This document shows, piece by piece, positions 32,654-44,200 of a stretch of DNA of 44,225 bases (position 1 is the first letter of the stretch; the number at the start of each line of letters is the position of its first letter). The position numbers and the translations under genes are program-made. Source of the stretch: Welwitschia mirabilis. Taxonomy: Eukaryota; Gnetophyta; Gnetopsida; Welwitschiales. The stretch covers positions 35,122,661-35,166,885 of the forward strand of contig JBOZIK010000001.1 in the NCBI GenBank assembly GCA_051453625.1. Direction: 5' to 3'. The notes under the pieces are model-generated. The model saw only the letters and a list, made by a program, of their open reading frames with translations, ran no database searches and was not told the DNA's origin.

Positions 32654-33969
32654 TGTAAAAATTAACATTAATATTAATTGTTTTAAGCTAATTTATTATA
32701 AATTAAAACATTAATTTAATTATTTCAATCATATAATATGTCTTCTATTATTTTTTAAATAAACATAATTTTACACTTTTCTTCATAATAGTTACAAATC
32801 TTTATCAATGTTTTAGAACTCCATGGTAAAAGATGCACATAATTCTAAATGAAACAATGGTGGTAAGAGAGATGTAAGGTGGTGATACATAGTAGTAGCA
32901 TTGGAAGACATGTGATAGAGGTATGTAAATGTTGAATTAGAAACATATGATAATAGCATCAGTTAGTAGAGGAATATGACTCTAAATAATATACATTAGA
33001 TTCATTATGATGAAGATTTCACATAATGCTATATGACAATCTACATTAAATCCTACAAGACAACCTCAACCAAATGCTAAATGATAAGGATTTTACCTAG
33101 GTCTAGAGAATATAATATTATTTACCTAATGCTATAAGACAACCTTTACCAAATGCTATAGGATAGAATTTTATCTAACAAATGATAAATGATGAAGATT
33201 CTACCTAATGCTATAACCTAAACACTCTGGATCACTTCAACCTACTCTTACCTATAGAAGGACATTGAGTTGTTTTTTTTAAGCATTCGTTTTTTAGAAA
33301 ATGATAAAATTCCTAATAAAATTCCTAGAGTATCAAGTTAACATGAACTTCTAAGCTTTTTTATATGGACACTGAGCTTGTTACAAGGATATCTTGGGGA
33401 GTCTCATATAGCTTTCTTCTTTATTTGGCTATGTAATATATATTTTTTTAATTAATATAAAGTAGATATGATTTTGATTTTAAGTCATAAATAAATTCAT
33501 AATTTTAATGCTTAGTGATTTTTCTCTATCAAGGGTTTTAATCAATTTAGTAAATCTATTAGTTAGTTAGTTTAAGTATTTTTAATTTGATGGATCTTAA
33601 GTACAATGAGTCCTTTATTTGCATGATTATTTTAAGGATATGAAGAATGAATTAACTTTCAAATTCATCTATCCTCATAGGATAAATTAAATTATGTCAA
33701 CATGGATAGAGGTATTATTACTTAATAGTTTAACTTGTATTTTAGAAAGTTTCAAGAATTATCAGAGTAAGGAAGTGCTAGTAAATAAATTAAATGAATC
33801 CTTAGAGCTTGCTTGTATTTCTAATTTTATAATCAAAGTTGTAATAAATTCTTAACTCCCTTCTTTTTCCCTTTCTTTTGTAACTTATACGATAAGTATA
33901 ATTTCTATTTAGCCAATCTCAATTATCCATTTTAAAGAATGATACTAAGTCTTAACTTAGATTTAAATA
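32654..33969 (+). repeat. Family B LTR, copy 1 (uninterrupted)
   Basis: About 1,316 bp aligned end to end with 37669-39437. Shared blocks are 'acattaatttaattatttca' (32707), 'agcattggaagacatgtgat' (32899), 'gctttcttctttatttggct' (33410) and 'ttagttagtttaagtattt' (33561). It starts TGTAAAAATTAACA at 32654. It contains CTTAG at 33511-33515, the site where the second copy is interrupted. Inside, worn repeats of 'accaaatgctataggatag' type lie at 33010-33225. No primer site was recognised after it, so element class is not assigned. Confidence 0.75.
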
Positions 33970-36900
33970 TAGATGATATAATAAAATGAATAATAAATTT
34001 TATTTTCATTATTAGGGATAATAACATAGATGATCATAAAGAGTATAAACTTTACTTTGTTATAAGATTTTTTATTTTTTATTTTTAAGTGGTGGGTAAT
34101 GCTCTACTCTAGTGATACTTGAACTAGTCCTCTTTCTTTTTCTTTTATCTATTATTTAATTTTTTCCCTCTAGTTATTGGTACTAGTCCATCTAGTTATA
34201 CCCAAAATAGTTCATATTTATGTTTTTATTTTATTTTTATTTTTATTTTTTGCTCTAACTTGCTTTGGTTATAGGTTTAACAGTGTTTTTACACATTGTA
34301 ACAAATGAATGAAAAAAAATAAAAATTTAACTTAATTTATGTTCTTTTTTTTATTTGTTGTGTTTTTATAATTAGGTTTTAATTTTCTATTTTATTCATT
34401 TCTCTCAAATTACTATTATAAATATTAAAACACTCAAAAAGGTTTTTATGATTTAATTTTCATTAAGACTGGTTTTATGTGCATAGCCTTTTTAATTTTC
34501 TATTATATTTTTCCATAATCATGTAAATTTAATTGATTTATGAGAGTTTTACAAATCTCTATGTTTTCTTAAAACTAAAATTCACAACTAAATCAAAACC
34601 ATCTCCTTTCTAGACTGGCATTGCTAGTTCTTTTTTCTTATAACTCTGTTAGATTTGGTAGAAAACCTTATCTGACTCCTACAAATCCTTTTTAATATCA
34701 AGCCTTCTTTGGATCCTTAAAAAGTCATGAAAATGTAATCTTTTAGTAAACTTTACTTACCATTTTATAAAACTTGATGTGGATTGGAAACATGATCCTT
34801 TTAGGACACTATATAAAGTACATTTTGAACCCCAGTTTGTCTATGAAAATAATGGAAATCCCTATGACTAAAATAATATCATTCAAACTATGACAACTTT
34901 AGGGGATTATCTTTAATGTAATTATAATGAATCTTATCCTTCATCCTTTCTTCCATACTTATTTGATCAATGACCTCCACATATATATCAACTTCCTTAT
35001 CTTAAATTTGAAAAGTATTATTTTCAATAAGAATAGTTTGATCTTATTCTTTCCACTATCTCTTATAAACCTTATCACTTATTATTTAGCACCTATCCTT
35101 TATCTTCTTACATGTAATACTAATCTTCATCCACATCATTTGAGAAGTCAATAAGAAAATTCATTGTATACTCAAGCATAAATTAATAATAACCATAAAA
35201 GAACTTTGAAATAACACTTCTATTTCCTAAATAACCTTGAGTAAATTTTCTAAACCCGTATCCAGCTTATTCAACAAATAACCCAAAGTAGTTCTTAAAT
35301 CATTGTTATTCTCAAAAAATAAAAGGAATGCTTCCTTGTAGTTCCTAAATATAAAACTTTTGAATACCTTGAGAGGATTAAGAAGAGTTAAACCTATGAT
35401 ACTAAACCATATCCTTTAAGAATGAAGGGAAAAAGTAATGAGGAAATCCATAAGAATATTGAATTTAAGAATGCACTAAAAAATTATTAATTATTTATGA
35501 TAAGGTGATACTTTGGAGAAGCATTAAACATTAAGAAACCATTTGAGAAAGGATATATCTTAGAGAGTTACACTATAAAGGATGAGTTATTAAGAGACAT
35601 TAACAAATAGAGCATTGAATTACCACCATTGTCACTTAAGAAATCACATGAGAAGGAATTATCTAGTAATGTTAATTAGGAAAAATACGTTAATAAAGAG
35701 CTTATATGTGATCCATTCTTTAAGAAATCCTCATCTTCTTAACAACTCCATAGACCACTCATTATATCTTTACATTTATTTACTAAGAAATACCCAAGGT
35801 ATAATGAAAGAGAAAAACCTTCTTTAAAATTGGAACCAACTTTCAAAGATCTTATACATGACTCCTCTAATGAATAGCGACCTTTTCAAGTGATTTCCCA
35901 ATCATATTTTTCTTCTTCTCAAAATAATGTCTTGCAAGAGTTGTTGAATAAATATAAATAGCTAAGGGATGAAATATTTTTATTTTAAATATATAAACCT
36001 TTCTAATTGCATTAATTTTCTTCTTAATTTCATAAACTCTTGTATAAAAATATATATGAATTTTATCTTGGTTCAAAATGCTGCACAAAGTTTTAAATCA
36101 TTCAACCTTTCCTTTAACACTCTTAACCTTTATACATGTACCATATTAGAGAATTTTTAGTTCCATTTTATTCTTTTAGATTAAATTTTTCTTTTAGAAT
36201 AGATTTTTCTCTTAGAATATATATAGTTTGAGAAAAAAATAAAATCATTAAAAACATTTATGCTTAATGGTATATCTTACTCAAAACATCTCAAGTACTA
36301 CCACCTATACAATCATTGCCTTAAATCCTTTCACTTAGCAAATCCTAATTTTCATCCTCTTAAGCCTCTCCATTGATCTCTCTTATTTTCCAATAACTTC
36401 ACTAAGCCAATACATCATTTACTATATCCATTCATCTATGAATTCATAAGACTTATAGATTTAAATTAACGGATTTTATCAAAAAATTAGTAATAAGTTA
36501 TCTCATTATCACTTAAGTAACTATTATAATTAAGTTTACTTATGGGATTTTAAGGAAGAGTTACACTTACTTTGAATCTAACTATTAAAGGCAAAATTGT
36601 TTTACATCTTTAATTTCAATAAAAAATGGCTGAAAAAGGTGGAATATACCTTCATATTTTATTCCTTATGTTTAAAGCTTTTGATAGAAACAAGATGTTT
36701 CTTAATTAGTCTAATGAGCCATGACCTCTCTAAATGTGCATAACAAATGAATATAAGAAGATGAACAAAATAAGAATAATATCTCTTCTCCAAATGCACA
36801 TCTCACTAATCACTTAGTTGGGTTTTGTTAACTTTATTATGGCTATGGACACTCATTAGAAATTTAGCTCTAATGATCTAATTATGACATAATCAACTAC

Positions 36901-37668
36901 ATTGAGTGATAAATACTAAACATACTTAATACTATTGGGATGCTCAATGTGAATTATTTATGTTAAAATAAAAGGAAAATAAAGGAAATAAAAGGGTAAA
37001 AATTAAAGGCCTTTTGATATTTATTGTTTTTTTAACTTTCATACTTGAGATTCTCTACAATTTCATATACCATGCTTAGTTGATATTAATATTAACTTAA
37101 AAAAATACAAAAATGTAATAAAAGCCATTAACTTAAGTAAGTTTGTTCATTTATTTATTGATTTTATGATTAAGTTCTTTGATATATTTTTCATTCTTCA
37201 TCTCCATAATCCACTCTTATTTCATAAGAAATAAATTATGAGGCATAAATTGCTTTTTAGGATGCATATTTTTACTTAGAATTTTTCAAATAAGTTAATT
37301 GTATTTTTTGCATTAGTATTTTCGTTTCATAGCTTAGTTGCATTACTTTGCATTATTTTAATAAAAGGACTTACAAAATCTTTGTAAGAATTATGTTCTC
37401 AAAATCTATAATTCTTTCTATTAATAAACTATAAAGACAAAGTTGAGTTTTGATTAAAGGGTATAGCACCTAGTTTTTACATCTTTATTCATAGAATTTA
37501 TTAAATTCAATGTTTTAACTTTAAAAATTGGTCATAAATTTTTTTAAAAAGATATATCATTTATCATATTTAAGTGTTCTTTCCTAGATAAATTTTTCAT
37601 ATTAATCATTTTTTTATTAATGTTTTACTAAGATTATTAAAAAAGTTAAGTTATTAGGTGTGGTAACA
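33970..37668 (+). other. Internal region between the two family B LTRs
   Basis: 3.7 kb. Part looks like decayed coding sequence: KLDVDWKHDPFRTLYKVHFE (about 34769-34830) continuing PQFVYENNGNPYD, and scattered Ser/Pro/Tyr-rich runs up to about 35960. No Gag, protease or RT motif is recognised. The stretch 34060-34420 is T-rich. The small ORFs at 34927-35154, 35615-35827, 35867-36088 and 35969-36160 are short AT-rich frames without support. The region from 36200 to 37668 shows nothing definite. Confidence 0.4.
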
Positions 37669-38406
37669 TATAAAAATTGACATTTATATCAAATGATTTT
37701 GGTTTATGTATTATAAATAAAGACATTAATTTAATTGTTTAAATAATACAAAATAAAACTTAAATTAACACTTTTATCCCTAATAATTGCAAATCTTTAG
37801 CCATGTTTTAGAAAACATGATAGAGAATGGACACACATTTGCATAAAATAATAGTGGCAATTAAGACATAATGTAATGAAATGTAGCAATAGCATTAGAA
37901 GACATGTAGAAGAGGCATGTGGAGTTGGTATTAGATACACATGGAAATAGCATTAGTTGGTAGGGGAATATAGCTCCAAAGTTCACATTTTAGACTCATT
38001 ATAATGAATATTTCATCTAATGCTATATGATGATTCCCAAGAAATACTATAAGAAAATATCCATCAAATGCTAAATGATAAAGATTATACCTAATGCTAA
38101 AGGATAGAATCTTTTTTATGCAATACTATAAGATAATATCCATCAAATGCTATGAGATAGGATATTATCTAAAAAATAATAAATGACCAAGATTCTATCT
38201 AACTTTATAAGCCAAAAGATTCCAATTCCCTCAATCCTACCCTCACTTATAAAAGTACCTTAATTCCTCATTTATAAACATCTTTTATTTTGAAAAGCAA
38301 TAGGATTCTTAGAGTACCAAGTCAACATCACCTTCGAAGCTTTTTTTATGGGTAGTAAGTTTATTCTAAGGATAGCTTAAGGAGTTTCATTTAGCTTCCT
38401 TCTTCT
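37669..38406 (+). repeat. Family B LTR, copy 2, left part
   Basis: Aligned with 32654-33440: 'acattaatttaattgtttaa' (37723), 'agcattagaagacatgtag' (37893), the 'aatgctatatgatga' repeats (38019-38215). It stops at a 100-N gap. Its last 45 bases match 13536-13580 at 44 positions, and the sequence after 13580 supplies the missing B continuation. Confidence 0.8.
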
Positions 38407-38506
38407 NNNNNNNNNNNNNNNNNNNNNNNNNNNNNNNNNNNNNNNNNNNNNNNNNNNNNNNNNNNNNNNNNNNNNNNNNNNNNNNNNNNNNNNNNNNNNN
38501 NNNNNN
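38407..38506. other. Assembly gap, exactly 100 N
   Basis: A placeholder-length gap between B LTR (left) and family A LTR (right). Both flanks overlap the ends of block 13536-21925. Confidence 0.99.
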
Positions 38507-38854
38507 TTCATTTCCTAGATTAACTTTGCATTATTTTTATATTCTGTTCAACATACTTGATAGCTTAGATTAGTCTTCATCTAGTGATGGCTTTTCTTAA
38601 TTAATCTAGATTATACAAGACCGATCTATATAATAGGTTGTTTTAGTAATTAAATAGAAGTTGTAATTAGAGTAGAGCTTGTATCTCATTTGCGTAGTAT
38701 GTTTATTTGCATTGTTATTTTGCGTTCTTATTATTCTACTTTAAGGTTACACAAGTATTTCATTTTGAAATTAATTCTCTTTCTTCTTGTCTATGACTTC
38801 AATGGGATTATGAAATTTGAGTTGTTCCCATATATATTAGTATGTTATTTTGTG

Positions 38855-38892
<38 letters not shown>

Positions 38893-38946
38893 TGATTTTC
38901 AAGATTTGTTTAAAGACATAAAATTTAACAAATATGCACCATAATA
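38507..38946 (+). repeat. Family A LTR 3' part nested in B copy 2
   Basis: It begins with 58 bases identical to 21868-21925, then continues through the normal LTR 3' third ('atctcatttgcgtagtatg', 38681; 'cattttgaaattaattctct', 38761) to …atatgcaccataata at 38946. CTTAG follows (38947-38951), then B LTR sequence. It is thus the right end of an A element inserted into B. The ORF 38690-38944 is LTR sequence. Confidence 0.85.
38857..38887 (+). repeat. (AT)n microsatellite in the LTR
   Basis: 31 bp of alternating AT. The same LTR position holds only short AT words in other copies (7072-7085, 14842-14857), so it expanded in this copy. Confidence 0.9.
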
Positions 38947-39437
38947 CTTAGTAAATCTACTCTATCAAGTTCTTTTATTAACTAAGTGAATTTATTAGTT
39001 AGTTGATTTAAGTATTTTTTTAATTTGATGAATCTTAAGTACATCAAGTCCTTACTTTGATTAATATTAAGTGCACTAAGTCCCTACCTTTCATGCTTAT
39101 TTTAAGGCTGCAAAGGATTAAAAACTTTTGAATTCATCAATCCCTCATATGGTGAATGAGATTATGTCATCATAACCAAAGTTATCATTACTTAATAGTT
39201 TAAAGTATGTTTCAAGAAGATGTAAAACCTCATCAAAATGAATAAGTGCTAGTGGATGAATAGGGTGAACCCTTGACGCTTACTTGCTTCACTACTCCAA
39301 TCAAATTTTTCATAAATATTCAACTCTCTTCTTTTTTCTTTTCTTTTGTGGCTTATAACATAAGAAATATTATGTAGTTTATATTTATTTAACTATAATT
39401 ATCCTTGTGAAAGAATACTACTGAGTGTTAACTAAAT
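38947..39437 (+). repeat. Family B LTR, copy 2, right part
   Basis: It resumes at CTTAG and aligns with 33511-33969: 'tctactctatcaag', 'tagttagttgatttaagtat' (38998), 'cttttcttttgtggcttata' (39337), 'taattatccttgtgaaagaa' (39396). Together with 37669-38406 and 13581-13671 it gives a B LTR of about 1.3 kb. Confidence 0.8.
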
Positions 39438-39719
39438 TTAAATTTGGTTCATTTACTAAAATAAAAAATAATGGTGTTGATGTTATTTGCTGAAATTTCT
39501 TTAGTTTATGCAATTTTCTTCATAAGGTAGTAATAAACCTACTTATGTTAGGAAAAAGTTAATATTTACATGAAATATAATAAAAAGAAAAGAATACATT
39601 ATTTTATAATAGAATAATAAATTTAATGTTCCATCTTATGGAAAATTAATCAACTATAGTTGCTTGGAATGTCAATTCTTACATGTAAACATGAAGCTTA
39701 ACTACACAAATTACACCAT

Positions 39720-41140
39720 ATGAAAGATGAGGATGAAGGATTTTCTAATAGATCAAGTCCTTAAAGATTATCAAAATGAAAGTATTTTCACAAAGAAAGA
39801 TGAAGATTCATGCTTCACTAGACTTATCATATTTATAAATATGAGGAATGAAGTTTATCCTATTGTTTACAAGAGCAAGTATCCTAAAGAACATTGGAAC
39901 ATAATAGACATCTTTTAACTTATGATTGCATAGTAAAAATAGTCATTGATTTGTGAACTCTTCACAATCAAACTTAAAGATCATAAAGAAATAATCAAGA
40001 AATAATCAAAAATTGGGAACATATTGCTAAGATTGATGAAGAAATAATCAATTCCATCTTACTTAAGGTATTTCAATTAAACTTTAAGACATTTCTTAAA
40101 GTATTAAAGCATGATAATGAAACCTATTCATTTGAATAAGTAATGAAAAAAGTCCATCAAGTTAAAATAGAAATAAAAATAAGTGAAGACAAACTAAGCA
40201 TAATTCTTACTACATCTAATAAATGCATGAAGCAAAAATACACAAGATTTAAATTTTGTAAGTTCTATAGTAAGATGATCTACCACTTCTAGTGTCATTC
40301 ATTGAAGAACAGAAAAAATTCTTAGAGGAAGAAGAAGTAAAATAAGAATAAAAAAGAGAATAAGGACAAAAATTTTGAAACCACAATCATAAGTAATGAT
40401 GTGGGTCATTAAGAATAATTTTTAGCAATCTCTGTAAGTGATAAAGAAAAACGGTTCATAGACTCAAGAGTAGTAAGTTATATAACTAATAGTAAATAAT
40501 GGTTTATGAAACTTGGTTCAATCTTGGATAGCATCATTAAAAACAAAATCATTAGTGACAAAATGAATCTAAGAATAAATTAGGTAGAAATTATAAATCT
40601 ATCATTCTTCATCTTAATTTAAACCCTTTACATTTCCAAAATCAAGATGAAATTAATATTAGTTACTTTAAGACAGATTTGAAGCTAAATTTAGTAAGAA
40701 GAAGAATAAGATATGTTGTATCATAAAAGTAAGTTATAATGATAGAATATTTCTTTTACAAATGACATAAACCAATCAAAAATCCTTTTTAGTTATCAAA
40801 AAATATGAAATAATGCTTTAGCACTAGAGGGTAAGTCATGCAAGCCTTAGACTTATTAGAAAATTACACCAAGTTAATAAAGAAATTCTAAAACATAACA
40901 CTAGAATACTATTTTGTGAATTCTATAAGATGGTTAAAAAACACTTTAAGTCATTTCAAAATAAAAAAATTAAGATAAAAATAAGCGTGAAGCTTAAATT
41001 AATCCATAGTAAGTTGTGTGAAACATTACCTATTTCATTTTTAAAACACTAAAAATACTTTATCACTTTTGTCAATTACTGATAACATGTAAGGATTGAA
41101 ATTTACATCAAGTAATTAAAGCCTTATTAGAATGATTAAT
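39720..41140 (+). pseudogene. Copia gag-protease-integrase relic
   Basis: Plus strand, several frames. The first open stretch (39727-39918) has no motif I recognise. SILLKVFQLNFKTFLKVLKH (about 40052-40112) is the 'iLl.LP..y..f...l' Gag block. FKFCKFYSKMIYHF, a stop, CHSLKN (about 40250-40310) is a worn CCHC knuckle. FIDSRVVSYITNSK (about 40458-40500) stands for the protease 'DSGAS.HMT' site with Gly lost. HASLRLIRKLHQVNK (about 40836-40880) is the GAG-pre-integrase 'GHaslr.i.kL' block, followed by FCEFYKMVKKHFKSF, with one Cys replaced. LKLIHSKLCETLPISFLKH and KYFITFVNY (about 41000-41080) are the integrase start, with both Asp positions changed. RT and RNase H are absent. Confidence 0.85.
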
Positions 41141-41940
41141 TGATTATAATGATGTTTTTATGTGTTTATTATGCTTAAGAAGAGGAAGAGATAGTTTTAC
41201 TAATCACCTATCTTAGAAGTGGTGACAACTCTAGTTCTAGGAGTGAAAGCACTGGTTATTATAATTAGAATGGTAACATATTTTTATCATCTCTCTTGAT
41301 GCAAGCAATCCATTCTAGTTACTTCAATAAGTAGAAGATAAAAAAGGAATATTTTCTATGAATAATCCCTTACTTTGGCCTCATAACTAAAGGATAACCT
41401 TGTACAGTTTAAAAATTGTAAACAATAGCTTAATTAGTCCCTAAATTCTAATTCTAGCATATAAATACCCTACCTCAATTCATTTGAAGAATATCATATC
41501 ATTTTTATATTATAAATATATTAAAGTTTTATTTATGAGTTCTTTCTAAGCTTTCCATAGGAATGTGTTAGCTACTAAGCTATCATGATACTTCTTGGAT
41601 TATCATAATTACATTCATAGATTATATACATTTACTTTTATAATAATAAAGTGTTTTACATTATTGATGCATTACTTTAATATCAAGTTTTGATGGATCT
41701 CTTACTATTATTATTAGGATTGCCAAAGTATGATTTTACTTTAACATTTTTTTGGCGATTCTCTTTTTCATTCTATCTTAAATAACCTAAATGCTTATTT
41801 GATGTATTTTAGAACACTCCTCCTTTCCATGCTTATTTTATTCATGCTGTGAAAACTAGGTGCTTAAGTATATCACCCTCATGTCTATGATAAATGAAAT
41901 TATACCATTATGCTTCATCTATAACCACATGGGTTGTAAT
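41141..41940 (+). other. Unassigned AT-rich sequence with a TATA-like word
   Basis: The Copia relic ends here. CATATAAATACCC at 41458-41470 looks like an LTR-type TATA box but no LTR ends were identified. Near 41820-41940, 'ccatgcttattttattcatg' and 'tgataaatgaaattatacc' resemble 39080-39180 of B copy 2, so a third, worn B LTR piece is possible. Confidence 0.35.
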
Positions 41941-42200
41941 AACTCAAACTTCTACTATTGAAAATACTTTAAAACTTGCTTTAATGCTCTAATACCAGAA
42001 TGAAAAGGCTAAATGTTCTACAGTTGAAAATCTTCATACACTTGATGCTCTGATACCAAAATGAAATGTTCAATAATTTCTAATGTTGGAAAAAAAAATT
42101 TCAATTCAAATCTCCCTTAAATTTATTAGCTCTGATACCAAATGATACATCCAGTATTAATAGTTGAAGACTTCGATAGCTCTTTATACTTACACCAAAA
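41941..42200 (-). repeat. Tandem cluster of iMet primer-site-like motifs
   Basis: On the minus strand the motif TGGTATCAGAGC occurs exactly at 42129-42140 and 42047-42058, as TGGTATTAGAGC at 41986-41997, and in worn form at 42179-42197. Neighbouring sequence also repeats: 'ctacagttgaaaatcttcat' (42018) resembles 'ctactattgaaaatacttta' (41953). Units are about 50-82 bp. Such a 12-mer is normally present once, after the 5' LTR of a Copia element. Confidence 0.6.
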
Positions 42201-42372
42201 TGTAATATTTAATGAAATAATCATCTTCTATAAAAAGATCTTAAGATAATGGGTGGACTCAATGATGAAGTTTAATTTAAAATACTATTTAGGATATTTC
42301 ATTTTATTAGCTAAACATTTTTATGGATACACTTAATTTAATATTAATGTTTAGTATGTGTAAGTTTACCTA

Positions 42373-43198
42373 NNNNNNNNNNNNNNNNNNNNNNNNNNNN
42401 NNNNNNNNNNNNNNNNNNNNNNNNNNNNNNNNNNNNNNNNNNNNNNNNNNNNNNNNNNNNNNNNNNNNNNNNNNNNNNNNNNNNNNNNNNNNNNNNNNNN
42501 NNNNNNNNNNNNNNNNNNNNNNNNNNNNNNNNNNNNNNNNNNNNNNNNNNNNNNNNNNNNNNNNNNNNNNNNNNNNNNNNNNNNNNNNNNNNNNNNNNNN
42601 NNNNNNNNNNNNNNNNNNNNNNNNNNNNNNNNNNNNNNNNNNNNNNNNNNNNNNNNNNNNNNNNNNNNNNNNNNNNNNNNNNNNNNNNNNNNNNNNNNNN
42701 NNNNNNNNNNNNNNNNNNNNNNNNNNNNNNNNNNNNNNNNNNNNNNNNNNNNNNNNNNNNNNNNNNNNNNNNNNNNNNNNNNNNNNNNNNNNNNNNNNNN
42801 NNNNNNNNNNNNNNNNNNNNNNNNNNNNNNNNNNNNNNNNNNNNNNNNNNNNNNNNNNNNNNNNNNNNNNNNNNNNNNNNNNNNNNNNNNNNNNNNNNNN
42901 NNNNNNNNNNNNNNNNNNNNNNNNNNNNNNNNNNNNNNNNNNNNNNNNNNNNNNNNNNNNNNNNNNNNNNNNNNNNNNNNNNNNNNNNNNNNNNNNNNNN
43001 NNNNNNNNNNNNNNNNNNNNNNNNNNNNNNNNNNNNNNNNNNNNNNNNNNNNNNNNNNNNNNNNNNNNNNNNNNNNNNNNNNNNNNNNNNNNNNNNNNNN
43101 NNNNNNNNNNNNNNNNNNNNNNNNNNNNNNNNNNNNNNNNNNNNNNNNNNNNNNNNNNNNNNNNNNNNNNNNNNNNNNNNNNNNNNNNNNNNNNNNNN
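42373..43198. other. Assembly gap, 826 N
   Basis: An estimated-size gap. Composition and content differ on its two sides. The long frames through it are artefacts. Confidence 0.99.
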
Positions 43199-43574
43199 AT
43201 ATGAAAATTTTAATTTCATTACTACTTGGAGTTATCCACAAAAGAATTCTTAATAATAACCATTATGCCTCCACTAAGAATGGATCTTATGACCTGTGTA
43301 AGGAGAACTAACTTACTTAATCAATGCGCCATGGAGGATGAACTTGAAATAAATTAAAAACGAAATATTATCTATCATTGGAGATGCAAGTAAGGTGAGG
43401 TTTTACTTTACCCAAACAGCACTGAAATTCGATTGAATGAATGGTAATGGTAATCACATGCATGAATGGAAGGCGAGCAATGCAGATCATAGTGTACTGA
43501 AACTACCACAGAGATGAATCACCTAAAGAAATGCACTATCAGAGAATTTCAAAAAAAAAACAATGCGTCTGCAG
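43199..43574. other. Less AT-rich flank, no gene assigned
   Basis: Sequence of more even composition than the repeats. No LTR block is present. It ends with 'caatgcgtctgcag', a good splice-acceptor-like context before the exon-like segment. Confidence 0.4.
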
Positions 43575-43756
43575 GAAGAATTGGCTAGAGAAGAGGATGA
43601 GTGAAATGTTTTCTTTTCTGAAGATTTGGCTCATTTTGTTGAAGCTAAAGGGAGTTACAAGGTGCAGTTTGTCAAAAGATTACAAAATGAAATGCTTGTA
43701 CAAGAAAGAAATGGAAAATGCTCCAAAAGAATACACGTTTCAAGGGTTTTGATGGG
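43575..43756 (+). pseudogene. Exon-like segment of an unidentified gene
   Basis: Between an acceptor-like TGCAG (ending 43574) and a donor-like GTAAAAT (from 43757), one frame reads EELAREEDE, a TGA, NVFFSEDLAHFVEAKGSYK and then VQFVKRLQNEMLVQERNGK. It is charged, helix-forming and unlike the repeat relics. A single stop suggests a pseudogene exon. A different frame (43531-43752) is open for 73 residues but has a less protein-like composition. No family is recognised. The two splice-like borders are the main support. Confidence 0.35.
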
Positions 43757-43790
43757 TAAAATAAAACTAATTTAATACATTTTAGGACTG

Positions 43791-43978
43791 GCGTTTCTTA
43801 GGGCTTGAAGAGGCATTTTTCAGAAACAATGTTTCAAACAAGAGCGTTTTGAAATGGCATACATCCATACCTAACATTTTACAACCTGTCCATTTCTCCC
43901 ATTTCTCCTATGAGGTTCAACATAGATCTGAAATGGAGTGTTGGAGTTTCGTAATGGCAAGATGGAGCTATGAAACGC
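43791..43978. mobile_element. Small inverted-repeat element candidate
   Basis: A 188-bp segment with inverted ends GCGTTTCTTAGGGCT and (reverse) GCGTTTCATAGCTCC: 7 identical bases, then partial matches. Related 'cgtttc/gaaacg' words recur inside. No clear target duplication is visible. It may be a MITE or chance. The ORF 43849-44073 crosses its right end and is not supported. Confidence 0.25.
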
Positions 43979-44059
43979 TTAGCAAAAAAACCTATTTCTT
44001 ATGTTTATCAGCTATCTTAGATTTTAGTTTAAGTAGTAACGCTTTTCATTTAACAAATA

Positions 44060-44200
44060 AGTTAATAGAGTAGTGGTAGGAGGCAAGTACGAAAAAAGAA
44101 AGGGTAGGGGTTTGAATCTCATTATGAATGAAATGGCTCTTAAGTTTCAATAATTATCATTCTCTCTTCCCAATAAATCTAACTTAAGATTTTAATTTGA
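44060..44200 (+). mobile_element. tRNA-derived SINE-like stretch
   Basis: An A-box-like TAGTGGTAGG at 44071-44080 and a B-box-like GGTTTGAATCT at 44109-44119, 38 bases apart. This resembles the RNA polymerase III promoter of plant SINEs, whose B box is GGTTCGANNCC. The downstream part is short and AT-rich. No tRNA fold was found, so a tRNA gene is unlikely. Ends and target duplication are not defined. Confidence 0.4.

Noticed and set aside
34927-36160. Cluster of small ORFs in the family B interior
   Set aside because: They overlap in both strands, are short, and have no motif or initiation context; kept only as part of a coding-like region.
38690-38944. 84-residue ORF
   Set aside because: It lies in the LTR 3' part and includes the AT microsatellite translated as YIYI.
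44060-44140. Functional tRNA gene
   Set aside because: Only A- and B-box-like words are present; no acceptor or anticodon stems could be paired.
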